Notes under the pieces: generated by a model
Database searches by the model: none
What the model saw: only the letters and a program-made list of their open reading frames with translations
What the model was told of the DNA's origin: nothing
Position numbers and translations under genes: made by a program
Origin: Fusobacteriota bacterium
GTDB taxonomy: Bacteria > Bacillota > TC1
Direction of reading: 5' to 3'
Assembly: GCA_022615965.1 (NCBI GenBank)
Contig: JAKEGG010000057.1
Coordinates: forward strand, 1-37,059
DNA length: 37,059 nucleotides
Part shown: positions 1 through 7,961 of the stretch, piece by piece
Position numbering within the stretch: the first letter of the stretch is position 1
Layout: each line of letters begins with the position of its first letter

Positions 1-776
1 ATAATTGCTATAACCACAACACCGATCGATAGTATATTTGATATTTGGTTTAGCTTTTGTTGCAAAGGTGTTGTTTCTTTGCTTGGGGCACTAAGACCTC
101 TGGCGATCTTGCCCATTTCGGTATCCATACCTGTAGCTACTACCAGGCCCTGTCCTCGTCCATAGGTAATATTAGTACTCATAAAGGCCATGTTTTCTCT
201 GTCTCCTAGTGAAACATCACCACTTATGGCCTTAATATTTTTTTCCTCAGGAACTGACTCACCTGTTAAGGGTGATTCATCTATTTTCAAAGAAGCAGAT
301 TGAATCAGTCTTACATCAGCTGGTAATGAGTCTCCAGCATTTAATATCACTATGTCTCCTGGAACAATTTCAGTTGCTGGAATTTTTTTGTTGATGCCTT
401 TTCTGATTACAAAGGTAAAAGGTGCTGACATTTTTTTTAAGGCTTCCAGAGCAGCTTCTGCTTTGGATTCCTGGATAGTTCCTAGTATGGCATTAAGTAT
501 AACTACAAAGATGATTATGCTTGCATCTATCCATTCTCCAAGGAAACCAGAGATTATTCCTGCTACTATCAGGATCCAGATCATCAGGTCTTTAAATTGG
601 CTTGCAAATATTCCTGGTATAGTTTTTTTATGACCTTCATCTAGTTTATTGAGACCATATTTTTCCAGTCTGCTAGCTGCTTCTTCGTTTGTAAGTCCAT
701 TTTCACTGCTATCTAATTCTTGAAGGGCTTCATTTATTTCCAGGTTATAGTAATTTATTTTATCTGATTTTTCCAT
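1..776 (-). CDS. Cation-transporting P-type ATPase, Ca2+ type, N-terminal part (cut by window edge)
   Basis: I translated this frame directly: 258 codons are open from an ATG at 776 to the window edge, so only the N-terminus is present. Residues 10-55 match the cation-ATPase N-terminal domain. Two membrane helices follow (about 62-79 and 83-100), then the actuator domain with the TGES dephosphorylation loop at 171-174 inside LTGESVP, and a third helix begins near 248. This order is typical of type IIA/IIB pumps that export Ca2+ (SERCA/PMR1/PMCA-like). The phosphorylated DKTG, nucleotide and later membrane parts lie outside, so ion specificity cannot be confirmed. The ribosome site AGAGGT sits 6 nt before the ATG. 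The gene lies downstream of the molybdenum hydroxylase gene on the same strand, but a 38-bp palindrome separates them. Confidence 0.9.
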   Translation of the reverse strand, partial: MEKSDKINYYNLEINEALQELDSSENGLTNEEAASRLEKYGLNKLDEGHKKTIPGIFASQFKDLMIWILIVAGIISGFLGEWIDASIIIFVVILNAILGTIQESKAEAALEALKKMSAPFTFVIRKGINKKIPATEIVPGDIVILNAGDSLPADVRLIQSASLKIDESPLTGESVPEEKNIKAISGDVSLGDRENMAFMSTNITYGRGQGLVVATGMDTEMGKIARGLSAPSKETTPLQQKLNQISNILSIGVVVIAI

Positions 777-815
777 TTTTACCTCTTATATTTATTAATC
801 TACTATTTATTATAG

Positions 816-853
816 TTTAAAAGCCTTAATATTTAAATATTAAGGCTTTTAAA
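816..853 (-). terminator. 38-bp perfect palindrome, probable terminator of the hydroxylase gene
   Basis: The two 19-nt halves are exact reverse complements (left half TTTAAAAGCCTTAATATTT), with no spacer. It lies 19 nt past the hydroxylase stop codon and 40 nt before the P-ATPase start. In RNA it folds into a long hairpin whose descending arm ends in CUUUU. The U tract is inside the stem, so termination efficiency is uncertain. Confidence 0.65.
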
Positions 854-871
854 AGATTTGATATTATTTTC

Positions 872-3166
872 CTATTTATTTTTATTAATATGTTCCAAGA
901 CCTTTTGTGGTGTTAAAGGCAATGAATTTACTTCTATGCCAGTAGCATCAAACAAGGCATTTCTGATTGCTGGTGCTGGTGCACTTAAAGGTGGTTCTCC
1001 TAATGATTTATTTCCAAAAGGTCCAATAGGATCAACTGGTTCCACGAAATCTACTTTTAAACTTGGTACATCCATAAAGGTAGGTATCTTGTAATCCAGA
1101 AGATTATTATTTAATGGCTTTCCAGTTTCCTTATCATAGAGCAACTCCTCGCTTAAACCATAGGCAATGCCCATTGCCATACCACCTTCTACCTGGCCTT
1201 CTGCTGTTGTAGGATTAATAATAGTTCCAGCATCATGAACATTCATGATATCAAGTATTTCTATTCTGCCTATTTTCAGATCTACCTCTATATAGGCCAG
1301 ACACAATGTGCCTGAATAGGAAGTAGTCTCGCATTTAATTGAAACATCAGCAGTTAAAGCCTTACTTGTTGTAAGATCGTAGTAGGTTTTTAGAGCCAGA
1401 TCTCCAAGGCTTTCCAGTTTCTTTTTACTGTTGATATCAACTATATATCCATCTGCCAGCTCAACCTCTGAGCTATCCTGGTTAAATAATTTATAGGCTT
1501 CAATTATCTTATCTCTTAGTTCTTCTGCAGCTTTTTTAACAGCCATCCCTGAAACATAGGTTTGCCTTGAAGCAAAAGAGCCTGGGTCAAAAGGCGAGAT
1601 ATCAGTGTCGGTAACCTTGTCTACATAGACCATATCATAGCTGATACCTAATACCTCTGCAGCCATCTGAGCCAACACTGTATCTGAGCCTTGACCAATT
1701 TCTGTAGCGCCTACCATCATTTTAACTGAACCATCCTGATTTAAAATCAGTCTACAGCCAGCATTTTCTACTGCTGGAGCATGTGGCTTTGTATTTGAAG
1801 CATAGCCTAAAGCACCGATTCCCAGTCCTCTTTTTTTATCTTCATTTTCCTTATTAAATCTGTCTCTCTCTAGTTTCTTATCATCCCAGGCAAATTTCTC
1901 CTTGCCCTTGATCAAACAACCTTCTAGATCCATGGTATGGAATTTTACCTTGGTTCCATAACAGGTTTCTCCAGCCTTGGCAACATTTTTCAAATAGAAA
2001 TCAATTGGATCAAACTTTAATTCTTTTGCAGCCTTGGCTACTAGTGAATTTAAGGCAAAGTTGGCCTGTGGCGTTCCATAAGCTCTCATAGCTCCTGCTG
2101 TTGCTGTATTAGTATATACTGTGGTAGAATGTGCTTTAAAGTTTGGTACATTAAAAAGCATTTGAGCTGATTCTTCACCTACCAAGGCTATGGCATGTCC
2201 ATGGGAAGTATAGGCACCATTTTGTGATACAGCTCTCATATCGATTGCTGTGATTATGTTGTTTTCATCTACCGCTAACTTCATTTCATAATCGATTGGA
2301 TGTCTAACTCTGGTTGTAGAAAAGACCTCTTCCCTGGTAAGTTCTAAAACTACTGGTCTTCCTCCTACTGCCATAGACATAGCTACCACTATAGGTTCTA
2401 TTATGATATCCTGCTTATTGCCAAATCCACCTCCCACAAAGGGTTTGATTACTCTGAATCGGCCAAAAGGCATGTTGAAGGCATCTCCTAGGATATGTCT
2501 GCAAATATGGGGTATCTGGGTTGATGAAACACAGACCCATCGACCATCTACATCCTGATAAGCATAGGCTACTTGATTTTCCATGTGGGCATGTTGGACC
2601 ATTTTTGTCTGATAGGTGTCTTTAAAAATATATGCTGCATCCTCAAAAGCTTTTGTTACATTACCTATCTCGCTTATTGTATCAGCTACGATATTTCCTG
2701 TTCCCTCATGGATCTCTACTGCTCCTGGTGCCATTGCTTCCTCTGAGGTAAGGTAGAAAGGCCAGTTCTCGTATTCTACTTTTACCAGCTTGGCAGCTTG
2801 TTCCGCAGCTATTTCATTTTCGGCTATTACTGCAGCTATTTCTTGTCCATAGTATCTAACATGTTTGGCAAGAAAATTAGTATCCTTTTTATCTTGGAAT
2901 TTCTTAACCAGCTTATGTGGATGTCCTGCAGTCGAAAATTTTTCCTGTGGCAAATCATCTGGGGTCAGTATCCTGATTACTCCTGGGACCTTTAAGGCTT
3001 CTTCCAGATCGTATTTTAATACCTGTCCATGTGCAATTTTTGCTCTGACTAGTTTGCCATGTAGAAGGTTATGTACTGGTATGTCACGAGTATACTCAGC
3101 TTGTCCTGTAACTTTAGAGTTAGCATCCCATCTTGTTTCCCTGGAGCCCACTACTTTATAGTTCAT
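872..3166 (-). CDS. Molybdopterin-binding (large) subunit of a xanthine dehydrogenase/aldehyde oxidase-family hydroxylase
   Basis: The 764-residue protein has the usual length of a separate molybdenum subunit in this family. The N-terminal a/b hammerhead begins at once (VTGQAEYTRDI, about 20-30). The cofactor-binding signatures follow in order: FVGGGFGNKQD, AMRAYGTPQAN, GATEIGQGSDT, SFASRQTYVSG and QVEGGMAMG, then the catalytic glutamate E724 in GEPPL. Family members hydroxylate purines, aldehydes or N-heterocycles; the substrate cannot be read from the sequence. Such subunits normally work with 2Fe-2S and FAD subunits encoded next door, and neither is adjacent here. The usual RGFG/RGYG loop reads RAYG. 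The start is supported by AGGAGGTGTTCAA directly upstream. It is bounded by its own promoter-like element and the palindrome at 816-853, so it looks monocistronic. Selenium dependence is possible but unproven. Confidence 0.9.
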   Translation of the reverse strand: MNYKVVGSRETRWDANSKVTGQAEYTRDIPVHNLLHGKLVRAKIAHGQVLKYDLEEALKVPGVIRILTPDDLPQEKFSTAGHPHKLVKKFQDKKDTNFLAKHVRYYGQEIAAVIAENEIAAEQAAKLVKVEYENWPFYLTSEEAMAPGAVEIHEGTGNIVADTISEIGNVTKAFEDAAYIFKDTYQTKMVQHAHMENQVAYAYQDVDGRWVCVSSTQIPHICRHILGDAFNMPFGRFRVIKPFVGGGFGNKQDIIIEPIVVAMSMAVGGRPVVLELTREEVFSTTRVRHPIDYEMKLAVDENNIITAIDMRAVSQNGAYTSHGHAIALVGEESAQMLFNVPNFKAHSTTVYTNTATAGAMRAYGTPQANFALNSLVAKAAKELKFDPIDFYLKNVAKAGETCYGTKVKFHTMDLEGCLIKGKEKFAWDDKKLERDRFNKENEDKKRGLGIGALGYASNTKPHAPAVENAGCRLILNQDGSVKMMVGATEIGQGSDTVLAQMAAEVLGISYDMVYVDKVTDTDISPFDPGSFASRQTYVSGMAVKKAAEELRDKIIEAYKLFNQDSSEVELADGYIVDINSKKKLESLGDLALKTYYDLTTSKALTADVSIKCETTSYSGTLCLAYIEVDLKIGRIEILDIMNVHDAGTIINPTTAEGQVEGGMAMGIAYGLSEELLYDKETGKPLNNNLLDYKIPTFMDVPSLKVDFVEPVDPIGPFGNKSLGEPPLSAPAPAIRNALFDATGIEVNSLPLTPQKVLEHINKNK

Positions 3167-3196
3167 TTGAACACCTCCTAGAATTTAGTTATAGAT

Positions 3197-3225
3197 AGGA
3201 TATCATTATTTTACCTAGATAGCAA
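3197..3225 (-). promoter_or_regulatory. Candidate promoter of the molybdenum hydroxylase gene
   Basis: On the minus strand, TTGCTA (3225-3220) and TATCCT (3202-3197) are separated by 17 bp, with TGA directly before the -10 (extended -10). It leaves a short leader before the AGGAGG of the gene. It is a match to consensus only; nothing in the sequence shows its regulation. Confidence 0.45.
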
Positions 3226-3308
3226 TTAACTATTGGAAAATGTCTTGTAAAAAGCCTATAAATTATATTAACACTATAAATAATGACAGCAGATGCAATT
3301 ACTATTTA

Positions 3309-3352
3309 TAGAAAAGAATACACCCCAAATGTCTTTTCCAACATTTGAGGTG
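3309..3352 (-). terminator. Intrinsic terminator of the lip-bir-acc-fab operon
   Basis: On the minus strand CACCTCAAATGT and ACATTTGGGGTG form a 12-bp stem (one G-U pair) with an 8-nt loop, followed by the U-rich run TATTCTTTTCT. It lies 26 nt past the fabZ stop codon and ends the long minus-strand operon. Confidence 0.85.
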
Positions 3353-3377
3353 CATTCAAAATATAAATTATTTAATA

Positions 3378-3806
3378 TTAACCAATAGCAAAAGTCATCT
3401 CAACATTAACTGCCAGCTTATCATCAACATAAGCCTTACCAATACCTGTGCCAATAGGCCCCTTGATTCTCGTAAGCTCAACCTCAAGCCTTAAGGTATC
3501 ACCAGGAAGCACCTGCTTTCTGAAACGACAATCCTTAACACCAGCAAATAAGGCATACTTGCCTTTAAACTCTTCCTTAGATAAAAGAGCAATAGCCCCA
3601 GCCTGAGCCAAAGACTCAATAATCAAAACTCCAGGCATGATTGGCCTGCCAGGAAAATGCCCCTGGAAATAGTATTCTTCCTCTCTGACATGTTTTAAGG
3701 CAACGATCTTATTAGTCTCAGGATCAAACTCCAAAACTTCATCAACTAACAAAAATGGCTCCCTATGAGGAATAATATTCTTGATATCTTCTTGATTCAT
3801 CTTCAT
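3378..3806 (-). CDS. fabZ: 3-hydroxyacyl-[acyl-carrier-protein] dehydratase FabZ
   Basis: This 142-residue hot-dog-fold protein removes water from 3-hydroxyacyl-ACP to give trans-2-enoyl-ACP in the cytosolic type II fatty acid cycle. The catalytic histidine is H14 in [14 protein letters not shown]; the acidic partner lies in the helix after [11 protein letters not shown] ([10 protein letters not shown]). Length and motifs fit FabZ rather than FabA. It is the last gene of the operon. Its ATG follows the fabF stop with no gap (TAAATG), implying coupled translation; a second in-frame ATG two codons later is an alternative start. No fabA, fabB or fabM lies nearby, so any route to unsaturated fatty acids is encoded elsewhere. 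Confidence 0.95.
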   Translation of the reverse strand: MKMNQEDIKNIIPHREPFLLVDEVLEFDPETNKIVALKHVREEEYYFQGHFPGRPIMPGVLIIESLAQAGAIALLSKEEFKGKYALFAGVKDCRFRKQVLPGDTLRLEVELTRIKGPIGTGIGKAYVDDKLAVNVEMTFAIG

Positions 3807-5045
3807 TTACTTCACCCACTTTTTAAACAACACAGAAGCATTATGACCACCAAAGCCAAGAGAATTTGATAAAACGTAATTCAACTCCTGACCAGCTCTT
3901 CCTGTATTTGGCACAATGTCCAAATCACAAGACTCATCAGGAACCTTGTAATTAATAGTAGCAGGAACAAAGCTATCTATCATCGCCATGATAGAAACTA
4001 TACCCTCAACAGCACCAGCTGCGCCTAGTAGATGACCAAACATAGACTTACTAGAACTCATAGGAATCTTATAGGCATGATCACCAAAAACATTCTTTAC
4101 AGCAGTAGTCTCACCCTTATCATTTAATGGAGTACTAGTACCATGAGCATTGATATAGCTTACACCGGCAGGAGTGATCCCTGCCACATCAATAGCCATT
4201 TTCATAGCTCTGGCACCTTGGGCTCCATCTTCACTTGGAGCCGTAATATGAAAAGCGTCACATGTAGTTCCATAACCAGCGATCTCCCCATAAATAGTAA
4301 CACCTCTTTTTATTGCATGCTCCATTTCCTCTAAAATCAAAATACCAGCACCTTCTCCCATAACAAAACCATCCCTCTCTTTATCAAAAGGAATAGAACC
4401 TCTATTAGGATCAGTACTTGAACTCAAAGCCCTTAAATTCATAAAGCCGGCAATTCCCAGCTTGCTTATCACTGACTCTGTACCACCAGCAATAATAATA
4501 TCTGCTCTATCATCTCTTATTGCATAAAAAGCCTCACCAATCGCGTTATTACTAGAAGCACAGGCTGAGACAATATCCAAACAAGGACCTTTAGCATTTA
4601 AAGCAATAGCCACATTTCCACCGGCCATATTGCCAATCATCATTGGAATAAACAAAGGAGAAACCCTTCTAGGACCTTTGGTTATAATATTTTCAAACTC
4701 AGCTTCACTATCTGATAAGCCACCAACTCCAGAAGAAACATACACGCCCATTCTTTCCACATCTACAGAAGCACCCTCTAGCTTAGCATCCTTATATGCT
4801 TCCTTTGCTGCTGCTACAGCAAACTGACTAAACTTAGACATTCTCTTTGCTTCCTTAGCATCCATGTAATTTGAAGGCTCAAAACCCTTAACCTCAGCAG
4901 CAATTTTTGTCTTATATTCAGTAGTATCAAAATAGGTTATTTCACCTATTCCACACTTTCCTGCCTTTACATTATCCCAGAACTCAGACACATTTAAACC
5001 AAGCGGATTAATAGTGCCCATTCCAGTCACAACAACTCTTTTCAT
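3807..5045 (-). CDS. fabF: 3-oxoacyl-[acyl-carrier-protein] synthase II (FabF)
   Basis: The 412-residue condensing enzyme elongates acyl-ACP with malonyl-ACP. It begins MKRVVVTGMGTINPLG, the standard FabF start. The nucleophile is C162 in VSACASSNNAIG, where many homologues have ACASGT or ACATGT. The two active-site histidines lie in NAHGTSTPLND and SMFGHLLGAAGAVE. The frame also opens one codon earlier at a TTG (5048), but the ATG at 5045 is 8 nt from GGAGG and gives the family's N-terminus, so I chose it. It lies between fabG and fabZ in the synthesis operon and is the only elongating condensing enzyme in the window. Confidence 0.95.
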   Translation of the reverse strand: MKRVVVTGMGTINPLGLNVSEFWDNVKAGKCGIGEITYFDTTEYKTKIAAEVKGFEPSNYMDAKEAKRMSKFSQFAVAAAKEAYKDAKLEGASVDVERMGVYVSSGVGGLSDSEAEFENIITKGPRRVSPLFIPMMIGNMAGGNVAIALNAKGPCLDIVSACASSNNAIGEAFYAIRDDRADIIIAGGTESVISKLGIAGFMNLRALSSSTDPNRGSIPFDKERDGFVMGEGAGILILEEMEHAIKRGVTIYGEIAGYGTTCDAFHITAPSEDGAQGARAMKMAIDVAGITPAGVSYINAHGTSTPLNDKGETTAVKNVFGDHAYKIPMSSSKSMFGHLLGAAGAVEGIVSIMAMIDSFVPATINYKVPDESCDLDIVPNTGRAGQELNYVLSNSLGFGGHNASVLFKKWVK

Positions 5046-5059
5046 CAATCTATCCTCCG

Positions 5060-5794
5060 TTATATTATCATTCCACCATCGATTGGAATAACCTGACCTG
5101 TAATGTAGGTATTAGCCTCACTACCTAAAAAATATACTAGCTCTGCAATTTCAGAAGCCTTGCCAAATCTTCCTAAAGGAATATGGCTAACTGCAGCAGC
5201 TTTAATATCATCATTTAAAGAAGCTGTCATAACAGTTTCAATAAAGCCAGGTGCTATAGCATTAACCAAGACATTTCTTGAAGCAAATTCCTTTGCAGCT
5301 GTCTTGGTAACACCAATCAAACCTGCTTTAGAAGCTGCATAGTTGGCTTGTCCAACATTACCTACAACTCCTACTACTGAACTAATATTGATGATTCTGC
5401 CACTTCTTTGCTTAGTCATATATTTACCAGCAAACTTCTGAAAATAGAAGGAACCTTTTAAATTAGTATCAATCACATCATTAAACTCTTCATCCTTCAT
5501 TCTTAACATCAAGCCATCCTTGGTAATACCAGCATTGTTAACTAATACATCAATGCTTCCTAAATCCTTAACAGTCTGGTCTATCATATCAGCAACAGCC
5601 TTGCTGTCCCTTATATCTCCCTTTAACAATAATACCTGAACCCCATTTTTTTCCAATAGAGCCTTGGCATCAAGTGCTTCCTGATCATCAAAGAAATAAT
5701 TTAATGCAATATCATAGCCTTGAGTACTGAATTTTTCAGCAATAGCCAAGCCGATACCTCTGGTTCCACCAGTTACTAAAACTACTTTTCCCAT
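5060..5794 (-). CDS. fabG: 3-oxoacyl-[acyl-carrier-protein] reductase FabG
   Basis: The 244-residue short-chain dehydrogenase reduces 3-oxoacyl-ACP with NADPH. The N-terminal nucleotide-binding motif is GGTRGIG, followed by NNAG near residue 90. The catalytic Ser lies in NISSVVG and the Tyr/Lys in the YAASK motif (QANYAASKAG). The C-terminus IPIDGGMII matches the family's dGG-M ending. The ATG lies 1 nt after the fabD stop, and its ribosome site AGGAGG is read as the last codons (Leu-Gly-Gly) of fabD, so translation is coupled. Short-chain dehydrogenases are a broad family; the call as FabG rests on the operon context as well as the sequence. Confidence 0.95.
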   Translation of the reverse strand: MGKVVLVTGGTRGIGLAIAEKFSTQGYDIALNYFFDDQEALDAKALLEKNGVQVLLLKGDIRDSKAVADMIDQTVKDLGSIDVLVNNAGITKDGLMLRMKDEEFNDVIDTNLKGSFYFQKFAGKYMTKQRSGRIINISSVVGVVGNVGQANYAASKAGLIGVTKTAAKEFASRNVLVNAIAPGFIETVMTASLNDDIKAAAVSHIPLGRFGKASEIAELVYFLGSEANTYITGQVIPIDGGMII

Positions 5795-5795
5795 A

Positions 5796-6719
5796 CTAAC
5801 CTCCTAAGTTGGTAATTGTTTTTTCTAAGGTAGCAATATTATTGATATTATATACCTTGTATTCATAAGGCAATCTTTTCAAAAATCCTGATAAGGTTTT
5901 GCCTGGTCCTATCTCTATAAAAGTATCCACTCCATTATCTAAGAGCTTCAACATCGTATCTATCCAAAGAACTGGAGACATTACCTGTCTGGTTAATAGC
6001 TCCTTGATTTTAGCTGGTTCTTCTTCTGTATCAGCAATAGTATTGAAATATACTGGAATCTCAGGTTTTTTGATATCCACATCTGCTAAAAGCTGCCCTA
6101 AGCCAATACTGGCACTTTCCAGTAAATTGGTATGAAATGGAGAAGAAACCATTAAAGGAACTACTCTAGCTCCATCAGCACCAATTTGCTCCATCGCTTT
6201 TTCCACTCCACTGGCTGAACCTGAAATCACGATCTGTTCCATAGAATTAAAATTAGCAGGAACCACATAATCTCCTTCAGCAGTTAGCTTCTGACAGACA
6301 TCAATCAGCTTTTCTCTGTCATAACCAATTATAGCCGCCATTTTGCCTTTACCTCCAGCAAGCATCAGCTCACCTCTTTTTTCAACTAAAGGTAAAGCGT
6401 CAGTGAATTTTAGAGCCTTGCTGAAAATGAGGCTTGAATACTCCCCCAGGCTCAAGCCTGCTGTTACATCTCCAATATTGATATGTTTTTTAAAAACCTC
6501 AAGCATAGCCATTTCAGCAGTTATAATTGCAGGTTGGGTATTTCTAGTAATATTTAATTCGTTAATATCGCCTTCCATGACCAGCTTATATAAATCTCTA
6601 TTTAAGGTTTCATTGGCTAACATAAAAATATCCTTAGCCTCACTATATTTATCAACAAAATCCTTAGCCATCCCAATTGCCTGGGTTCCCTGGCCAGGGA
6701 AAATTATCGCAGTTTTCAT
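5796..6719 (-). CDS. fabD: Malonyl-CoA:ACP transacylase FabD
   Basis: The 307-residue protein moves malonyl groups from CoA to ACP, supplying FabH and FabF. The N-terminal signature IFPGQGTQAIGMAKD is followed by the nucleophile S90 in GLSLGEYSSL. The catalytic His is in VSSPFHTNLL near residue 197, and the C-terminal ...FIEIGPGKTLSGFLKR is also conserved. The length is normal for the family. The start has GGAGGG upstream. It lies between fabK and fabG, with 9 nt to fabK and 1 nt to fabG. Confidence 0.95.
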   Translation of the reverse strand: MKTAIIFPGQGTQAIGMAKDFVDKYSEAKDIFMLANETLNRDLYKLVMEGDINELNITRNTQPAIITAEMAMLEVFKKHINIGDVTAGLSLGEYSSLIFSKALKFTDALPLVEKRGELMLAGGKGKMAAIIGYDREKLIDVCQKLTAEGDYVVPANFNSMEQIVISGSASGVEKAMEQIGADGARVVPLMVSSPFHTNLLESASIGLGQLLADVDIKKPEIPVYFNTIADTEEEPAKIKELLTRQVMSPVLWIDTMLKLLDNGVDTFIEIGPGKTLSGFLKRLPYEYKVYNINNIATLEKTITNLGG

Positions 6720-6728
6720 CTGACCCTC

Positions 6729-7670
6729 CTAAAGGTTTCTACTTACTTTCTTAATTACTTCTACAGCTTCCTTATAGACTGATTCAATAATGACTTTGGC
6801 TGATTCTCTCTCTTTGACCATACCAGCTATCTGGCCTGCCATCAAAGCTCCTCCAGCTACATCACCTTCTCTAGCTGCTCTTTGCAAAGCACCAGTACCT
6901 AAGGCCTCTAGCTCCTCTATACTAGCTCCACTTTTTTCCAGCTTGACAAACTCTCTGGCTAGTTTGTTTTTTAAACCTCTTATAGGGTGTCCTGTAGCCC
7001 TACCTGTAACAATTGTATCAGTATCCCTGGCCTTAAGTACCTGTTCTTTGTAATTTTCATGAACTGTACATTCATCACAAACTAAGAATCTGGTACCTAT
7101 TTGCACTCCTTTGGCTCCTAACATTGCAGCAGCAGCCATCCCACGACCATCACCTATTCCACCAGCAGCAATCACAGGAATCGTAAGGGCATCAACCACT
7201 TGTGGCACTAAGGCCATAGTAGTCAGTTCACCAATATGTCCTCCAGCTTCCATGCCTTCAACAATAACTGCATCAACACCCATTTTTTCCATCCTGGTTC
7301 CTAAAAGCACACTAGGTACAACAGGTACAACCTTTATACCAGCTTCATGCCAGGCATCCAGATATTTCTCAGGACTGCCAGCACCAGTTATTACAATAGG
7401 AACCTTTTCTTCGACTACGACTTTGGCTACCTCCTCAGCATAAGGACTAAGAAGCATCACATTTACAGCAAATGGATTGCTAGTTATATTTTTGGTTTTG
7501 ATTATTTCCTGACGAACAATCTCTCCAGGAGCTCCTCCAGCAGCAATAACCCCTAAACCACCTGCTTCTGATACTGCAGAAGCCAAAGATGAATCAGATA
7601 TCCAAGCCATTCCACCCTGGATAATAGGATATTTGATCTGAAAGAGGTTTTCTATTGTTTTATCAAACAT
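6729..7670 (-). CDS. fabK: Enoyl-[acyl-carrier-protein] reductase FabK (FMN type)
   Basis: The 313-residue TIM-barrel flavoprotein reduces trans-2-enoyl-ACP to acyl-ACP; FabK replaces FabI in many Firmicutes and is triclosan-resistant as a family. Seen are YPIIQGGMAWISD near the N-terminus, VITGAGSPEKY, and the signature EAGGHIGELTTM with PVIAAGGIGDGRGMAAAAMLGA after it, typical of FMN-binding 2-nitropropane dioxygenase-like barrels. The frame runs upstream to an ATG at 7736, but that would overlap acpP. The ATG at 7670 has GGAGG 7 nt before it and gives the usual start, so I used it. No FabI homologue is in the window. Confidence 0.93.
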   Translation of the reverse strand: MFDKTIENLFQIKYPIIQGGMAWISDSSLASAVSEAGGLGVIAAGGAPGEIVRQEIIKTKNITSNPFAVNVMLLSPYAEEVAKVVVEEKVPIVITGAGSPEKYLDAWHEAGIKVVPVVPSVLLGTRMEKMGVDAVIVEGMEAGGHIGELTTMALVPQVVDALTIPVIAAGGIGDGRGMAAAAMLGAKGVQIGTRFLVCDECTVHENYKEQVLKARDTDTIVTGRATGHPIRGLKNKLAREFVKLEKSGASIEELEALGTGALQRAAREGDVAGGALMAGQIAGMVKERESAKVIIESVYKEAVEVIKKVSRNL

Positions 7671-7694
7671 ATTTTTTCCTCCAACTAAACCAAG

Positions 7695-7718
7695 GGAAGC
7701 GACCAAAAGGTCGCTTTC
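7695..7718 (-). promoter_or_regulatory. Stem-loop between acpP and fabK
   Basis: On the minus strand AAGCGACC TTTT GGTCGCTT is a perfect 8-bp stem with a 4-nt loop, extendable to 10 bp with one G-U pair. It starts right after the acpP stop codon and is followed by CCCTTGG, not a U tract. It could stabilise or process the acpP 3' end, or attenuate weakly, allowing more ACP than FabK. That role is inferred. Confidence 0.6.
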
Positions 7719-7719
7719 A

Positions 7720-7944
7720 CTATTTACGGCTTTCAATATATTTTAAAATATCTCCAACAGTTTGGATGTTAGCAAGCTCAGAAGTATCAACTTCAACATC
7801 AAATTCTTGTTCTAAAACATCGATTACCTGCATCATGTCAATTGAGTCAGCATTAAGATCATCCTTCAGATTAGTCTCCAGATTGATCTCACCAATATCC
7901 ACACTTAATTCTTCAGCTAAAATTTCTTTAATTTTTTCTTCCAT
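7720..7944 (-). CDS. acpP: Acyl carrier protein
   Basis: The 74-residue acidic helical protein carries growing acyl chains on a 4'-phosphopantetheine arm. The attachment serine is S34 in NADSIDMMQ; most ACPs read DSLD here, so Ile replaces Leu conservatively. The length is right for AcpP. It supplies the FabH, FabF, FabG, FabZ and FabK reactions of the same operon, and its octanoyl form is the substrate of LipB, encoded first in the operon. No phosphopantetheinyl transferase (acpS) is in the window. A stem-loop follows directly, and fabH lies 17 nt upstream. Confidence 0.96.
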   Translation of the reverse strand: MEEKIKEILAEELSVDIGEINLETNLKDDLNADSIDMMQVIDVLEQEFDVEVDTSELANIQTVGDILKYIESRK

Positions 7945-7961
7945 TTTTCTTCTCCTTTAAA

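Noticed and set aside
7111-7443. 110-codon plus-strand open frame opposite fabK
   Set aside because: It is antisense to a well-supported gene, has an Ala/Pro/Ser-rich translation with no family features and no ribosome site. The same applies to the other long antisense frames (for example 6343-6723 and 14247-14687).
7671-7736. Longer start for fabK
   Set aside because: It would extend into acpP and lacks a ribosome site; the ATG at 7670 has GGAGG at good spacing.
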